Shown here: piece after piece, positions 45,520 to 56,770 of the stretch
How positions within the stretch are numbered: position 1 is the stretch's first letter
Layout of the letters: every line of letters starts with the position of its first letter
From: Jacaranda mimosifolia
Taxonomy: Eukaryota > Streptophyta > Magnoliopsida > Lamiales > Bignoniaceae
Reading direction: 5' to 3'
Length of the DNA: 64,000 bases
Assembly: GCA_018894105.1 (NCBI GenBank)
Contig: CM032117.1
Location: 28,066,501 to 28,130,500 of the forward strand
Program-made: the position numbers and the translations under genes
Notes under the pieces: generated by a model
Seen by the model: the letters and a program-made list of their open reading frames with translations, nothing else
Told to the model about the DNA's origin: nothing
The model's database searches: none

Positions 45520-46955
45520 TGTGGAAAAATTCCCTAGCATAATTAGTCTTAGGATGTGCACCAACCAAATGCTCTCCAATTGAAGTTTTCACAACTAAAA
45601 GAATTAGGCAATTAGACCTCTCCCAATGGCTATAAACTCTCTTCACAGCGCCGGAAGCATTATTAATAGATTGGGAGGTTAATCCTTTTGGAAAGTTATA
45701 TGAATAGTAATATTACCAAAAAATTGTTCAAAATCACATTAACTATTCAAAACAATAAGAATGCAACAAATCATTATCAATAATAGGCAATTAACAATAA
45801 TAAGCTTAGAACAATAGAGCTTAAATCCTTATAGAGTTCTTATGAGTTATGATAAACTCCCTTTTGGGCAAAGAATGTCACACACACATGGCCTCTCATG
45901 CAAAAACAGTACATAGAAACACAAATTGTTGAAGAGTTGCCTCCTTTGGGAAACAAATCTTCTAGAACAATATATCCCCGTCAATATGTTTTGCACCAAC
46001 AAAATTAATTATCACACATATCTAACCCGCTTTGGGCAAGTAAGAATGTATGATAGTACCAACTCGAGATATGCAGGTCACAAATTCTACAGATCTCAAC
46101 AAATAGAACACTTTGGTTTGGTATAACTATTTTTTTCAATCCATAAAATAAGCACATGACTAAGTTCAATAATTAATTGCCCAACTTGCACACGTGTAAT
46201 ATGTATTCAAGACTCCAATAAAAATAAGCACTAAAATAATATGTACTGTGGGGAGTTGTAAAGAAAATTTGCAGCATTCAAATTGTTTCAGAATCTAATT
46301 TATTTAAATATTATGTATCCCCACAAATATATTTTATTTCTAAAAATATCAATTAAGGTCTAAATCAAATAAAGGCATAATAAGACATTGTTTGGTCTAA
46401 TAAAACTCAAACAAAGAAAATGATAATGATGATGATAACAACAACAACAACAAGAAGTAATAATAATAATAATAATAAAAAAAATAAAAAAAAAGTAACC
46501 AACAACCAAGTTACCATAATCAATCAATTATCACAATTACTTACTGATTACTTCTTTACGTTATAACTATACTTACAAGTAATTTATAGACATAGTAATT
46601 AATATAAGCGTAGAATGAACAAAGCATAGTCAACTAAACAGAAAAGTAAACCATATGTAAGAAAAACAATCTCATGACAAACACCAACTTCAGTAGCTTT
46701 TGTTACCACAAAAAGTAAACAACCCACTGTTTGATTGCGTGGTTTTGATCGAAAGGAATATCAGTGCATGATAACAATTTAAACAACAAGGCCAAATACA
46801 TGCACGCTAATTTCTTCATCACCGAAATTGATATTCTATAAGACTTTCATTCTCAAATGCAAAAGAAAGATCAGGAATTTTTCTTTATAATTTTGAAAGA
46901 TTTAATATCTATGAAATTTAATCAATAAAATTATGTTTTCAATTCATAGATATAT
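45520..46955. other. Copia-2 leader and degraded gag, no gene seen
   Basis: AT-rich. A short gag-like stretch at 45540-45700 cannot be read in a single frame. Simple repeats CAA and TAA lie at 46437-46480. The open frame at 45926-46126 (+) runs against the element and is not supported. Confidence 0.5.
46437..46480. repeat. (CAA)n then (TAA)n microsatellite
   Basis: ACAACAACAACAACAA followed by about seven TAA units and an A-rich run. Confidence 0.92.
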
Positions 46956-46968
46956 GGCTCCGATACCA
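46956..46968 (-). other. Copia-2 primer binding site
   Basis: Minus-strand TGGTATCGGAGCC, two bases from the end of the 5' LTR; complementary to initiator tRNA-Met apart from one base. Confidence 0.9.
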
Positions 46969-46970
46969 AT

Positions 46971-47371
46971 TGTAAGAAATAATTCAGCCTAAGATTCATA
47001 TACCCATGAAATCAAAACACCATAAATAGATTTATTCTTGATACCTGTTTGAGCTATTAGATTGATGATCAATGATTCCTGCAATTTCATGATTGATTGC
47101 TAAGTCTTCCTCTCCTTCTCACACAAACTAGTTGACAACTTTAATGGGATAGTAATATCAAAACATCGAGTTGAGAGGGAACCTAGCCACAATACATATA
47201 AGATAAAACCCTAGAGAGCCCTCACATCACACGCTTCTAAAATTAGGCCTACACCAGCAGTCATACCAAGTCTGTTTAGAAAAATGCCTTAACAATATGG
47301 GGTCAAAATAATAGGCCCTATAAGTCTGTCTCATTAATTGTATTAATTTAGCCTATTTTTATTTTATTTAA
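46971..47371 (-). repeat. Copia-2 5' LTR, outer end truncated
   Basis: Aligns with the 3' LTR over about 400 bp with about 42 differences (about 31 transitions) by eye. The last 55 bp or so present in the other copy (up to TTCCAACA) are missing. Confidence 0.9.
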
Positions 47372-48360
47372 GTGATGGAGCGGTGGAAAAAAGTTCTACA
47401 GTGCTGAGTTTTGCTGCTGCAATGACCCTGATGACTTAGGGAAGGTGAATACGAGCAAAGGAGGGAAACGATGAAGGGAAGAGTGTGAATGTGTGCATGT
47501 GGGAAAGAAAGAAAAAAAAATTGAAAATTTTTAAATAATAAAAACTAAATTCAATAATTTACACTTTTACTAACTAATACTAATTAATATCTTTTTGAAA
47601 ATTTTAAATATTTATTCATTTAAATAAATTTTTTTTTTTAAATCTAAAAAAATCTATTCTTAATTTACATTTTTTTGGTAATGTATCATCGAAAAAATTT
47701 TGACGTTTAATTTTGACTTCAACATTTATTTGACTTATTGTACATTTTTTACATCTTTAAACCTAATTGGCAAAAAAAAAAAAATGGATAATGAAAAAAA
47801 AATCATGAAATAAAAAAATATTTTATAATGAAATATTTTTTCAAAACATATTTTATGAGGAAAATAATTTTTTTATTATTTTGCACGAAATAAAAAATTC
47901 AATAATAAAAACTTGAATCATATATTTTTATCATTTTCTAATTAATATGTTTAATTTAGAATTGTTCAAACTAAATTCATGAAAATCTGCAAAAATGTTT
48001 TTATTAGTTGAAATTTAATTTTGCTCAATTCAAAAGGTATTTGATTGTCCATTTTATAATAAATTATCAAAAATATGAAATATATTAAATTTATCTTTTA
48101 TTGAAAAACTTTTATAACTATTCTCAATCTTAAACAAACCAAAACATAAATCTCATAAAATAATTTCATTCTCTCAAACATATCTCACAAATAATCTTCC
48201 AATCAAACATAACCTCACATCACATCAGCATAATCATTACATTTTATTTTACAACCAAACACAACCTCATTTCTCAATCTTGTGTCTCTAAAACATAAAA
48301 ACTCGCCCCATATCTCAAGAACACGAAAAATGAGATACCATCTTTCAAGCAATCACGGCC
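47372..48360. other. Right part of the Harbinger-like element
   Basis: AT-rich, no coding frame; ends CAAGCAATCACGGCC at the Copia-3 junction. A-rich and T-rich runs at 47500-47900. Confidence 0.6.
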
Positions 48361-48800
48361 TAAAGCTTCAAGCTCACTTTACATAGTTGCATTCCATTCA
48401 AGTATACAGACAACTTGCTGGTATGATTGTGGCTCAGAATTTGAAGATACATTGAGGATGAACATTTTTTGAGCTAGAGAAAAAGAATCATAAGTGAGAT
48501 GTCTGGCTATAGGGTATGGAACTTATCTGTGGTGAAGGAGACTGCAGTAATAGTCTTGTAAATAAGAAGGAGGGTTTGATATCCTAAAGGATTTTTTGAT
48601 AATGGAAGGTTGAGTAGGATGTGGGGTTGGTTGAGTTTGAGGATGAGGAGTGGATTGTGTTGGAATACGTTGAGAAGGATTAGAGTGATCATGTTGGGGA
48701 ATAGGAAGGACCATATCTAGATACAAATCAATGAGAGTATAAGAGAGAGTGATGTAATAAAAAGGAAAAATGTTTTTCATGAAAGATGACATTTTTGGAT
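48361..48800 (-). pseudogene. Copia-3 INT-RT linker
   Basis: The minus strand reads a Pro/Thr/Gln-rich stretch (TPHPQTQPTPHPTQPS), SFRISNPPSYLQDYYCSLL, then YPIARHLTYDSFSLAQKMFI and NVSSNSEPQSYQQ, ending EWNATM, stop, SELEAL at the Harbinger insertion. This is the usual spacer before copia RT (usual YPLSxxLSYxxLSPxHxAF and EPxSFxQA). It continues at 41192 with K and HTWSIVPL. Confidence 0.85.
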
Positions 48801-48929
48801 ATTATCATCTATTTGGTGGAGAGATAATATAGTTTGTAGCCCTTGGTTCCATTTGGATAACCAAGGAAGAGGCATGGAGTGGCGCAAGGATCAAACTTTG
48901 TTCGATGGGATTGGAGCATAGAGGCATAA

Positions 48930-49560
48930 GTTAGGTACTTAAAAAATTTAACGTATGAGTAATATGTGGATGTTTTGCAGAGAGTTTCATATGGGGATTT
49001 ATACTATAGGAGCTTGGAAGGAGTGCGATTGATAAGGAATATTGTTGTGAGGGCATATTCACTCCAAAAGGACAATGGAATTCTAAACTGAAAACAAAGG
49101 GCCCTAGTAACATTGAGGAGATGTCGGTGCTTCCTCTCCATAATAGAGTTTTGTTGGGGGTTTCCACATAAGAGAGTTGATGTAAGATGCTATTGTGATG
49201 AAAGAAATCATAGAGGGCAAACTCCTTGGCATTGTCGGATCTAATTTATTTGATAGGGGTGTTAAATTGACTAAGGATGATTTTAAAAAATGTAAGAATA
49301 ACGGAAGATATTTTGGATTTGTGTTTGAGAAGGAAAAGCCATGTGAAACATGTGGAGTCACCTATTAGAGTAAGGAAGTATCGGTAAGCATTATGGCTTG
49401 GCTCATGAAATGGATCCCAGATGTCTGCTTGAATAAGGTCAAATGAATTCTTAGATAAATTGTTGTTAGAGAAGAAAGGAAGGCATTTTTGTTTGGCAAG
49501 GAGGGCATATATCACAGGGATATGGGAGGGAAAATATATCACTGTGAATAAGATTATTTA
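48930..49560 (-). pseudogene. Copia-3 integrase
   Basis: The minus strand gives FDLIQADIWDPFHEPS (first Asp kept), RYFLTLIGDSTCFTWLFLLK, then IRSDNAKEFALYDFFHHNS (second Asp kept) and, one frame over, QQNSIMERKHRHLLN (catalytic Glu kept). All three catalytic positions are present, but a frameshift lies between the second and third. It joins linker text below 48930. Confidence 0.88.
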
Positions 49561-49743
49561 TAAATGTGAGTAACTTGTGCGAGGGGTGGCCAAGTCTACA
49601 ATGTGAAGTAGTATAGATGTTTTATTGATGTTATTTGTAGCAATATGCACATTAAGGTTATTAATGCATCTCACAAAATTATTTTGCATAGTAAGAATGT
49701 AAAGGCCAATGATTTTATCAACCTTGCCAATCATAGTGTTGGT

Positions 49744-50255
49744 CTAGGAATCCTGAAGAATAACTTGATCAAAGGAAAATGTTACAATAATGTGAGAAGA
49801 GACGATAAGTGAGCTGATGGAGATTAGATGGAGTTTAAATTGAGGAATGTATAAAACATTGTGAAGTGTAATGGGATTGATTTGGATAGAACCTACAAAC
49901 TTAATTAATATGAATGCACCATTTTGAAAAGAAACATTACACTGAATGATAGGGTGTATGTTACCAAAGAGACTAGCATTATAGCATATATGAGATGATG
50001 TTCCAAAGTCTAGGATCCACATGGAGGAATGAAGAGTGGATAGAGCAAATTGGTAAGTACCTAGGAAAAGAGAAGTTGTGAAAATGTCGGGATTAGTGGT
50101 CATTTTGCTAGAGCTAGGGAGATGGTTAGATATAAAACTAAGAAATTGGTTATATTAACTTGAGCTTAAGGTGTTGATGAAGTTTTCAGCATTCATAGGA
50201 GTAGTTTAGTCAGAAGCTTGACTAATGGAGTGTGATTGAGGAGGCACTTGAGGAG
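49744..50255 (-). pseudogene. Copia-3 protease and gag end
   Basis: The open frame 50103-49744 carries WILDFGTSSHICYN (usual WIIDSGASSHI; the catalytic DSG reads DFG), LHNVLYIPQFKLHLISISSL and a tail FSFDQVILQDS. The stretch 50104-50255 is the end of gag up to the hAT insertion. The protease would process the gag-pol polyprotein. Confidence 0.85.
50248..50255. repeat. 8 bp target duplication, left copy
   Basis: TTGAGGAG, identical to 54689-54696. Confidence 0.95.
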
Positions 50256-51072
50256 TAGGGGTGAGCATTGGTTGGTTTGGTAAAATTTACCAACCGAACT
50301 GATCGGTTAATTTACTGAATTTTATGGAATTTCTAACCATTTACCGCACTAAAATTTTTTGTTAACCGGAAGAATTAACCAAAAAATTTTGGTTTGGTTT
50401 GGTTAATTCACCGATTGACCAATTTTTTTTCTCTTTCATTTTATAAGCAAAACAAGAGCTAATTTTTGCCTAGAAAACAAACAGATTGTGCAAATTGCAG
50501 GCCAATTTAGATACAACATTCAACATTATGAGCCAAGATTCAAAACTTAAATCTGATCCACCCATTCAATACATCAAAATTCTAAAATAAATGACATCAA
50601 AATTCAAAAGGACCATTCATCAAAGAAAAGCAACCCAGAAAATTCTGACTACAGCAAATACATTCGGCAAAATCAAATCAAAGCATCAACTTGCAACAAC
50701 ATTCAGAAACCTCCAAATCTCCATAATTCAGTCAGCTAAGCATGATCCAAGAGAGCCAAATGGATTGATTGTCCCAAAAAAATAGAACCTCCACTTTACA
50801 AAAGATCAATGAAATCTGAATCAAAAATCAAGTAACAAATCATTTCAGCAACAATTTCTTCGTTACTTATCAACGACAAACAAGTTAACTCAAAATATTG
50901 CTCTTTGTTGAATAAATAGAGAAAGTACAAATCAACTGATCAACAGCTAGTCCCACTCGGGCCACTTCTACTAAATCTAATAATTGGCAAATCTGAATTA
51001 TCAAAATAAGTTATTTAATTACTAAATGCACATAAAACTAAATAGAACGTGTAAATGATATGTAAAAAAAGA

Positions 51073-53132
51073 TTATAACATACTATTCTCAAACTTCTCA
51101 ACTTCCTCTAAATCTTCTTCAACATTTAATTGATGAGACTTTCGAAGCCAATCTTGTGCACATATCAAACCTTCCACCACCTTAGGAGTTAAAGAACTTC
51201 TGAATAGATCAAGTACCCTCCCGCCAATGCTGAAAGCAGATTCAGAAACTACTATAGAGATAGGAACAGCCAAAATATGTCGAGCCATGTGTGAAAGGAT
51301 TGAAAATTGCTCAAAATTGAGTTTCCACTACTTTAGAATATCGAAATCATCTTTATCATCTTGCAAGGCCTCATCTCAATATAAATGAAGCTCGGATTTT
51401 CTATCAAAACCACTTCCACTCTCTATTTTTTGCTTCTTGGCCATTAACTTATAATATCCTCTTGGCTTCCCAACACCTACTAATTCACTAGTCAAAGTTG
51501 CACTTGATTGACTTGTTTCATTTGTTTGGCCACTCTCAGGTTAAAACATCTTCTTGTACTCCTTAAATAAATCATAATGTGCCTCTTTGACTCTCTCAAA
51601 CAAATTGCTACCATCATTGACACGATAAATATCACAAAAAGCAACTTCCATTGCCATAAATTTTTCACGAGGATCAAGTATAACAGCAAAAAAAATAAGT
51701 TTATTCAATCTCTCAATATTTCCCCAATATTTGTCAAACTTTGTCTTCATTCTTATACCCATTCCCCTCACATTTAAATCATCACTTCAAGTCCATTCTA
51801 GAATTGCACCAAGTAAATCACTAATTTCAATCCAAAATGTATTAGATGTAACAAACAATGAGCCAGAAATGCACAATATGGTATCATAAAAAAGTTGCAA
51901 CATAGTGGTCATTCTTCTCACAACATCCCAATCTATGAAACCCTTTGAACTAGCATCAACCTCAACTTTGAAGTATGGATCTGTTAACTCAAATATTTCA
52001 AATGCTCTCTTATACTTCTCAGCTACACTCAACATTAAATAAGTAGAATCCCACCTAGTGCACACATCTAAACACAATGAACTCTTGCATTGAATTTGCA
52101 CTTACCCGACACACTCCTTGAATTTCTTAAGTCTAGCTGAAGATTGTCTAATATATTTCTCTACCTCCCTAACCCATTTGATTGATGAATCCAAATCCTT
52201 TAAACCATCAAGCACAATTAGGTTGATTATGTGAGCAATGCACCTTATGTGTAAGTATTTGCAATTTCCAATACTGGTTCCCCAATTAATAAGTTTCTTT
52301 TTCAAGTAATCAATTGCAACATCATTTGAGCTAGCATTGTCCACTGTAATAGTAAATACCCTATCTATCCCCCACTCAAGTAAGCATGTCTCAATTTCCC
52401 TACCAATCAATTCACCCTTATGACTAGAAATTTGGCAAAAATTCATGATTTTCTTGTGCAACTTCCAATCTTTATCAATGAAATGAGCAGTGATGCACAT
52501 GTAATTAATTTGTTGAATGGATGTCCACATGTTAGTAGTTATAGAAATCCTTTGCTCATTCTTTTTCAAATAATTTTTCAAAACCAACCTCTCATCCATA
52601 TACATTTGAAAACAATCACGTGAAGCAGTCAATCTAGAAGGAATTTTGAACCTAGGGCATGCATCATGCATAAACTGTTTAAACCCTTCTGCTTCGACAA
52701 ATTTAAATAGCAGCTCATCAATAATAATCATGCGTGCAAGACTTTGTCTAATTGCTACTTGATCAAACTTCCAAGTTGACAACGTACCAATATTTTCACA
52801 ATCCCCCAATGGTTGCAAACACAAGTGTTTTTGTTTCCCATCTTAATTACCTGGCATCTTCTTGCATGCTTTTACAAGATAGTTAAGTGCACTGGTACCA
52901 TTTCTCCTAGTATCAGCAGCATATTCTTTTTGACAATGCTTGCATTTGCCTTTGATGAAGCCCTTTTCTTTATCAACAATCATCTCAAAATGTTCCTATA
53001 CTTTTGACCTTTTTTTTAGGAGCTTTCCTGATTTTTCAGTTCATCACTTTCGAGTATAGATATTGAATTTGAATTCTCCTCTTCTTGTGTGCCTTGTGGT
53101 ATTTGATGGAATTCTTGAGAATCTGAAAACAT
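51073..53132 (-). pseudogene. hAT transposase (Ac/Tam3-type with BED finger and hATC domain)
   Basis: Reading from MFSDSQEF at 53132: an acidic N-terminus, then a BED-type zinc finger near 52970-52850 (GKCKHCQKEYAADT, GTSALNYLVKACKK). The DDE/RNase H-like core follows: ITTNMWTSIQQINYMCITAH, where the catalytic Asp of TTDxWTS is Asn, then TVDNASSNDVAIDYLKKKL with the second Asp kept. CTRWDSTYLML follows at 52070, and the C-terminal hATC dimerisation domain at 51288-51073 (VPISIVVSESAFSIGGRVLD, SSLTPKVVEGLICAQDWL). A stop within the Ser-rich N-terminal part, a stop near 52844 and frame changes near 52102, 51780, 51540 and 51290 break it. About 680 codons if continuous, normal for hAT. Confidence 0.92.
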
Positions 53133-54128
53133 CTGAAAAACACCAAACAATATTATGTCATATATTATTACGTCAAACATCTCAAAAAAGTGCTAAAAAT
53201 TCAAATTATGTCAAATATTATTAGACAACTTGGAATTGAAAAATTAGTATAACAAATCAAATCCCACCAGAAAGTCAAATTAAGATCTTAGTAGAATCTC
53301 TATGCTATGCCTATGCCTATTACTTCTATCTCTATGTTAACGCATTCCCAAATCCCAATTAAGAATCACTACTTGAACAATCAAATATTAGTTTTGCACT
53401 TTTGTTGAATCTCTGCTTCAAGAAAATCATTTAGTTCATATATTTCAAACATATGTAAACATAAAATTTAAAAAGTCATATATATATATACATACAACTA
53501 CAAATAAGATAATAACTAAAGATTTTGATTACAGAGCACTAATCTGGAAAAATAAAACTGAAAAAAAGGGTAAAAATTTGGATAATAAATAAAGTGCTCA
53601 CTTCTATTTAACCTCACAAAAATATTACCTCACATATACCTAAAAATCAAAATCCTCGTCATCGAAAAATTGGCCAAGCTGAAATCAAATTCTCTGTTAT
53701 TTATCATTTAATGGCTACTCAACTACAGTAAAATTTACTTTTCTCCAAAATATGTCTAAAAAATTGATCATATACAGCATACCCTAAGGAAGGTCATCAC
53801 CAATAGTCTAATACCCAAATTCAAGATCAGCGCACAAAAACTTTCAAATAATGCGAAATTCAAAAGTAAATAATCAAACATATAGTAAATTCGATCTAAA
53901 AATCTGAAAAATAAAAAAAGAGAAAGAACACTAACAACAAGAAACCCAAACCAAACTAAGCTACCAACAAGACTACGGTTTCTGACTTCCATTTCTAGAC
54001 CATAAAAATCTCGAATCAGATACCAAGGAAAAGATTGAAATCATCCTCACAACATAATAAAATCGGATAAAAGAAGGCTATATAGAGCAAGGATACCAAA
54101 GTAGAAGCACAAAGAAGAAAATATTTAC
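53133..54128 (-). other. Probable 5' leader intron of the hAT-3 transposase
   Basis: On the minus strand GTAAAT at 54128 could be a donor and TTTTTCAG at 53140-53133 an acceptor just before the ATG. Between them the sequence is AT-rich without coding signal. Inference from splice-like signals only. Confidence 0.4.
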
Positions 54129-54600
54129 CATGGCAGCGAGGATTGATCGGATAGAAAGGGAGGGAGATGAGGAAAGACCAGAAATGACGGCGATGGCGGT
54201 GGTCGATGACAGCGCTGCGACGGTGGTCGACCGATGGGCGAGGATTGGTTGTCGCCTGTCAAGTTGTGTGTGTGTCTGTGTGAAGACTGGACTGAGTAAC
54301 GACTGGTAGTAGTTGAGACTTTAGTGGTTGGGGAGTAGGGAGTGGGCACCGAGGGGCGACCGGAGAACAGCAGCCAATAAGGATAACTGGGTAACGACTG
54401 TCTGATAAGGGTAATGGGTAAGAGTTGCTGTCTGTAGACTATCCCAAATCCCGATCCTGAGTGTGTGAGAAATAAGGTCCTGAGTGTATGTCGTTTTTGT
54501 TTCGATCAATTTGGTTTTTAACTGATTTTTTAGAAAAATTAACTGCACCGCATCAAAAATCAAAAACTAAAAAAACTTAATCATTAATCGAACCGAAAAT
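54129..54600 (-). other. hAT-3 GC-richer leader and promoter region
   Basis: Less AT-rich than its surroundings, with CGACGG/GTCGCC-type words at 54180-54260; likely the transcribed leader. Subterminal AACCGA-type motifs start near 54510. Confidence 0.4.
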
Positions 54601-54688
54601 AAATTAGAAAAAATAGTTCAGTGAATTCGGTTTCGATTTGGTCGGTTAATCGATATTTTTGATTAATGGATAATTTTGTTCACCCCTA

Positions 54689-55782
54689 TTGAGGAGGAGC
54701 AACAGGTTGAGAATAAGTAGCTTGTTGGTTACATGGCTTGAATATGAAGCTAGGCGGATATCCATGGAGCTTCTAGCAAATGTCCACAGTGTGTCCATAG
54801 TAGTTACAATGCATGCAAAAAGAGCACTTACGTTTGGGACCCTTGGTTGCATTGGACTAAGGCACAGCACTTCTATCAAAGTGTACGATTGGGAGTTTGT
54901 TTACATTAGTCTTTAAGGCAAACTCCATGGAATTGTTACTATCATGAGGATTGTAAAAACCTACTACATGCTGGAATTTCTCCTAAGTAATACAGGAAAA
55001 GATTTTATTGATCGAAGGTACTGGATCCAGAAGCAACACTTGGCCCTCGAATTTGTGAGAAAGACTTATAGAGCCTCATCAAGAAGGTCATAACATATTC
55101 CTTCTAATAGTGCTCAATTAGATCTTTGACTCCGCCACAACAACAATGTCCGCAGGTACAAGAGGGGCGATAGTAGCTTAATTCCTCCCACATAGTCATT
55201 AGTTTTGTGAAATAAACAGTTACTGAATCGATACCATGGTGGAGGTTGAAGAGTTCCCTTCGAAGCTAGAATATTCCCAGTCCATTAGTCTATTGAAACC
55301 TCTCCTTGAGGTCTTTCCAAATTTCCAAGGTTGAATCTGTGTAGATAATGTTGGCTACTATGTCTTTTGAAATGGAATTGAGCAACCATGAAATCAGCAT
55401 GTTGTTATTCTGAATCTATTAGTTCTAGAGGTATGTGTCATCATAGGTAGGTTTTGGAAGAGAACCATCGATGAAGTAGATTTTATTCTTGATGAACAGC
55501 ATGATTAGCATTGGACGACTCCAGAAGGAGTAATTCTCTCCAGTCAGCGGCTGAGATACAAAGATGAGGTTAGGATTGTCTAAATGGTGGGGGAAATAGG
55601 GATTAGAAGCTTCATCCGTGGTGGATTGTGTGTGAAATGGTGCAAAATTGAAGAACTACAGGGAGGAGAAGATTCTAGAGAAAAAGCAGTGTTTGAAGAC
55701 GAAGGAGGGAGAGAGGATTTATAGGCAAGAGATTGGAAGTGAAAGAAGAATGGGAATGAAGAAGAAGACCCAACAATTTATA
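54689..55782 (-). pseudogene. Copia-3 gag
   Basis: The minus strand from about 55640 gives TTDEASNPYFPHHLDN, LIFVSQPLTGENYSFWSR (usual LVSQPLTGDNYxTWSR), then with frame changes DLKERFQ, LFNLHHGIDSVTVYFTKL (UBN2 gag domain) and finally an intact zinc knuckle CMHCNYYGHTVDICWKLHGY at about 54830-54770 (C-x2-C-x4-H-x4-C). Gag packages element RNA in virus-like particles. Stops are present and the hAT-3 insertion cuts it from the protease. 54689-54696 is the right copy of the hAT-3 target duplication. Confidence 0.88.
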
Positions 55783-55792
55783 TCTAATACCA
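55783..55792 (-). other. Copia-3 primer binding site
   Basis: Minus-strand TGGTATTAGA abuts the LTR end; one change from TGGTATCAGA. Confidence 0.8.
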
Positions 55793-56013
55793 TGTTATGT
55801 CATGCAACACATATGGATGAGAGAAGTTAGAAAAAAATTACTTACCTTGATATTCTATAGATATATGCATTTATAAAAGATGTACAACAACATTCTAGCA
55901 TAGTAAATATTTATTGTAACTAACTAACAGTTATTCTAATTGAAATATAATTAATATGAATGAATGAATTGAATTACAAGAAGAAATTTTGGAGAAATCC
56001 AAAAACCTTAATG
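55793..56013 (-). repeat. Copia-3 5' LTR, about 220 bp
   Basis: Ends (minus strand) GCATGACATAACA directly before the primer site. TTTATAAATG at about 55878-55869 (minus) may be its TATA box. Homology with 39594-39733 ends near 56010; the exact outer end is uncertain by about 10 bp. Confidence 0.78.
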
Positions 56014-56344
56014 ATTCAATAAGGCCATCAAATTGCGTATATACCAAAATTCTAAATAGAGAAGTATACAATAAACTAATCAATTAAAATCATAAATTAA
56101 TCCACTTTATTTGCATGCATTTTATTTCATACATATAATACATATATATATGAGTACAATTATACGTGTACAATACTATTCAAGTAGTAAAAAAAAATCA
56201 AATAGATCTTTGAAATCAATATTTAGCATATAACTTATGAACATCAAACCATCACAATTCTTTCACTTACATATTTATTTCAAAAATTACAACTCTTGAA
56301 AATAGTTTTTACAACAAAAAAAAACATATATATATATATACAAG
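56014..56344. other. Unassigned AT-rich spacer
   Basis: No coding signal; short ATATAT runs at 56140 and 56325. Confidence 0.5.
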
Positions 56345-56689
56345 AGGCACTTATTTAAAAGTACCAAAAGCACTTTCCCATTTTGTCATTAGTCCCCACT
56401 TGATTTTGTTTAGAATAAGCTCCCTAATTTTGTTAAAACTTTAGAGATCACTCCTTACTCACTTGATTTGACAAAAATGCCCTTAAGTATAATATTTTTC
56501 ACTCATTTTTTTTCACTTATTCATCATCCACACAAACAAACAATAAACCCTAGCACACGTACTTTCATTACCAGAAATAGAAAACGCATCAAGCTCCACG
56601 GTGGGAACGAGAATAATCTTCAAAGCCAAAAACTACTAACCCGACATCTATATTGTCTTCTTCTTTTTTTATTTTCATCATTTTCAGGT

Positions 56690-56720
56690 TTCTTCTTCTT
56701 CTTCTTCTTCTTCTTCTTCT
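56690..56720. repeat. (TTC)n microsatellite
   Basis: About ten TTC units in the leader, 50 bp before the transposase ATG. Confidence 0.93.
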
Positions 56721-56770
56721 CATTCTCAATTTCTTCTCAAGTGTTCTAAGTTTCTTGTATTTTTCTAACA

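Larger units (their letters stand above)
41559..47371 (-). mobile_element. Ty1/copia element on the minus strand with both LTRs (Copia-2), about 5.8 kb
   Basis: LTRs at 41559-42008 (3') and 46971-47371 (5', outer end truncated by about 55 bp) are about 89% identical by eye. A primer site and a polypurine tract sit at the right places. Inside, on the minus strand: gag remnant, pre-integrase, integrase, RT and an RNase H remnant. RT wording (LGLSQVSYIDRVLARFNM) resembles the Tork group. Flanks: GATGGAGT before the left LTR and GATGGAGC shortly after the right end, suggesting the original target duplication. Confidence 0.92.
41193..48360. mobile_element. PIF/Harbinger-like DNA transposon (about 1.36 kb of own sequence) carrying Copia-2
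   Basis: The left end reads AACTGTGATTGCTTG and the inverse of the right end reads GGCCGTGATTGCTTG: 12 of 15 match. TAA flanks both ends. The element's own parts are 41193-41558 and 47372-48360; a copia element (41559-47371) sits inside. No transposase is visible; own sequence is AT-rich, with a TCTC-rich stretch at 41315-41400. The decisive support is that deleting it restores the Copia-3 linker reading across the site, needing only one small indel. Terminus and TAA duplication fit PIF/Harbinger. Confidence 0.75.
50256..54688 (-). mobile_element. hAT DNA transposon with transposase gene (hAT-3), 4433 bp
   Basis: Starts TAGGGGTGAGCA and ends with GTTCACCCCTA; inverted repeats match over the first nine bases and nearly beyond. 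The identical octamer TTGAGGAG flanks both ends. Subterminal regions carry many GGTTTGGTT/AACCGAAC words. A minus-strand transposase gene fills 51073-53132, with what looks like a 5' untranslated exon and intron upstream. It interrupts gag of Copia-3. Perfect duplication suggests a fairly recent insertion, yet the transposase is broken. Confidence 0.93.
39594..56013 (-). mobile_element. Ty1/copia element on the minus strand, split by two DNA transposons (Copia-3)
   Basis: Three blocks form one element: 56013-54689 (5' LTR, primer site, gag), 50255-48361 (protease, integrase, linker) and 41192-39594 (RT, RNase H, partial 3' LTR). Evidence for unity: the two LTR ends are homologous; the break in the INT-RT linker rejoins as ELEAL then K, HTWSIVPL when the Harbinger-like insert is removed; and the identical octamer TTGAGGAG flanks the hAT insert. 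Without inserts the element is about 4.8 kb, a normal length for copia. All genes have stops or frameshifts. Confidence 0.88.

Noticed and set aside
46956..46968. tRNA gene fragment at primer-like sequences (also 22483, 32102, 55783)
   Set aside because: Only the 3' tRNA complement is present, always next to an LTR; no cloverleaf can be formed.
48181..48360. Separate MITE ending in CAATCACGGCC
   Set aside because: First taken as an independent element; its partner terminus was found at 41193, so it is the right end of the Harbinger-like element.
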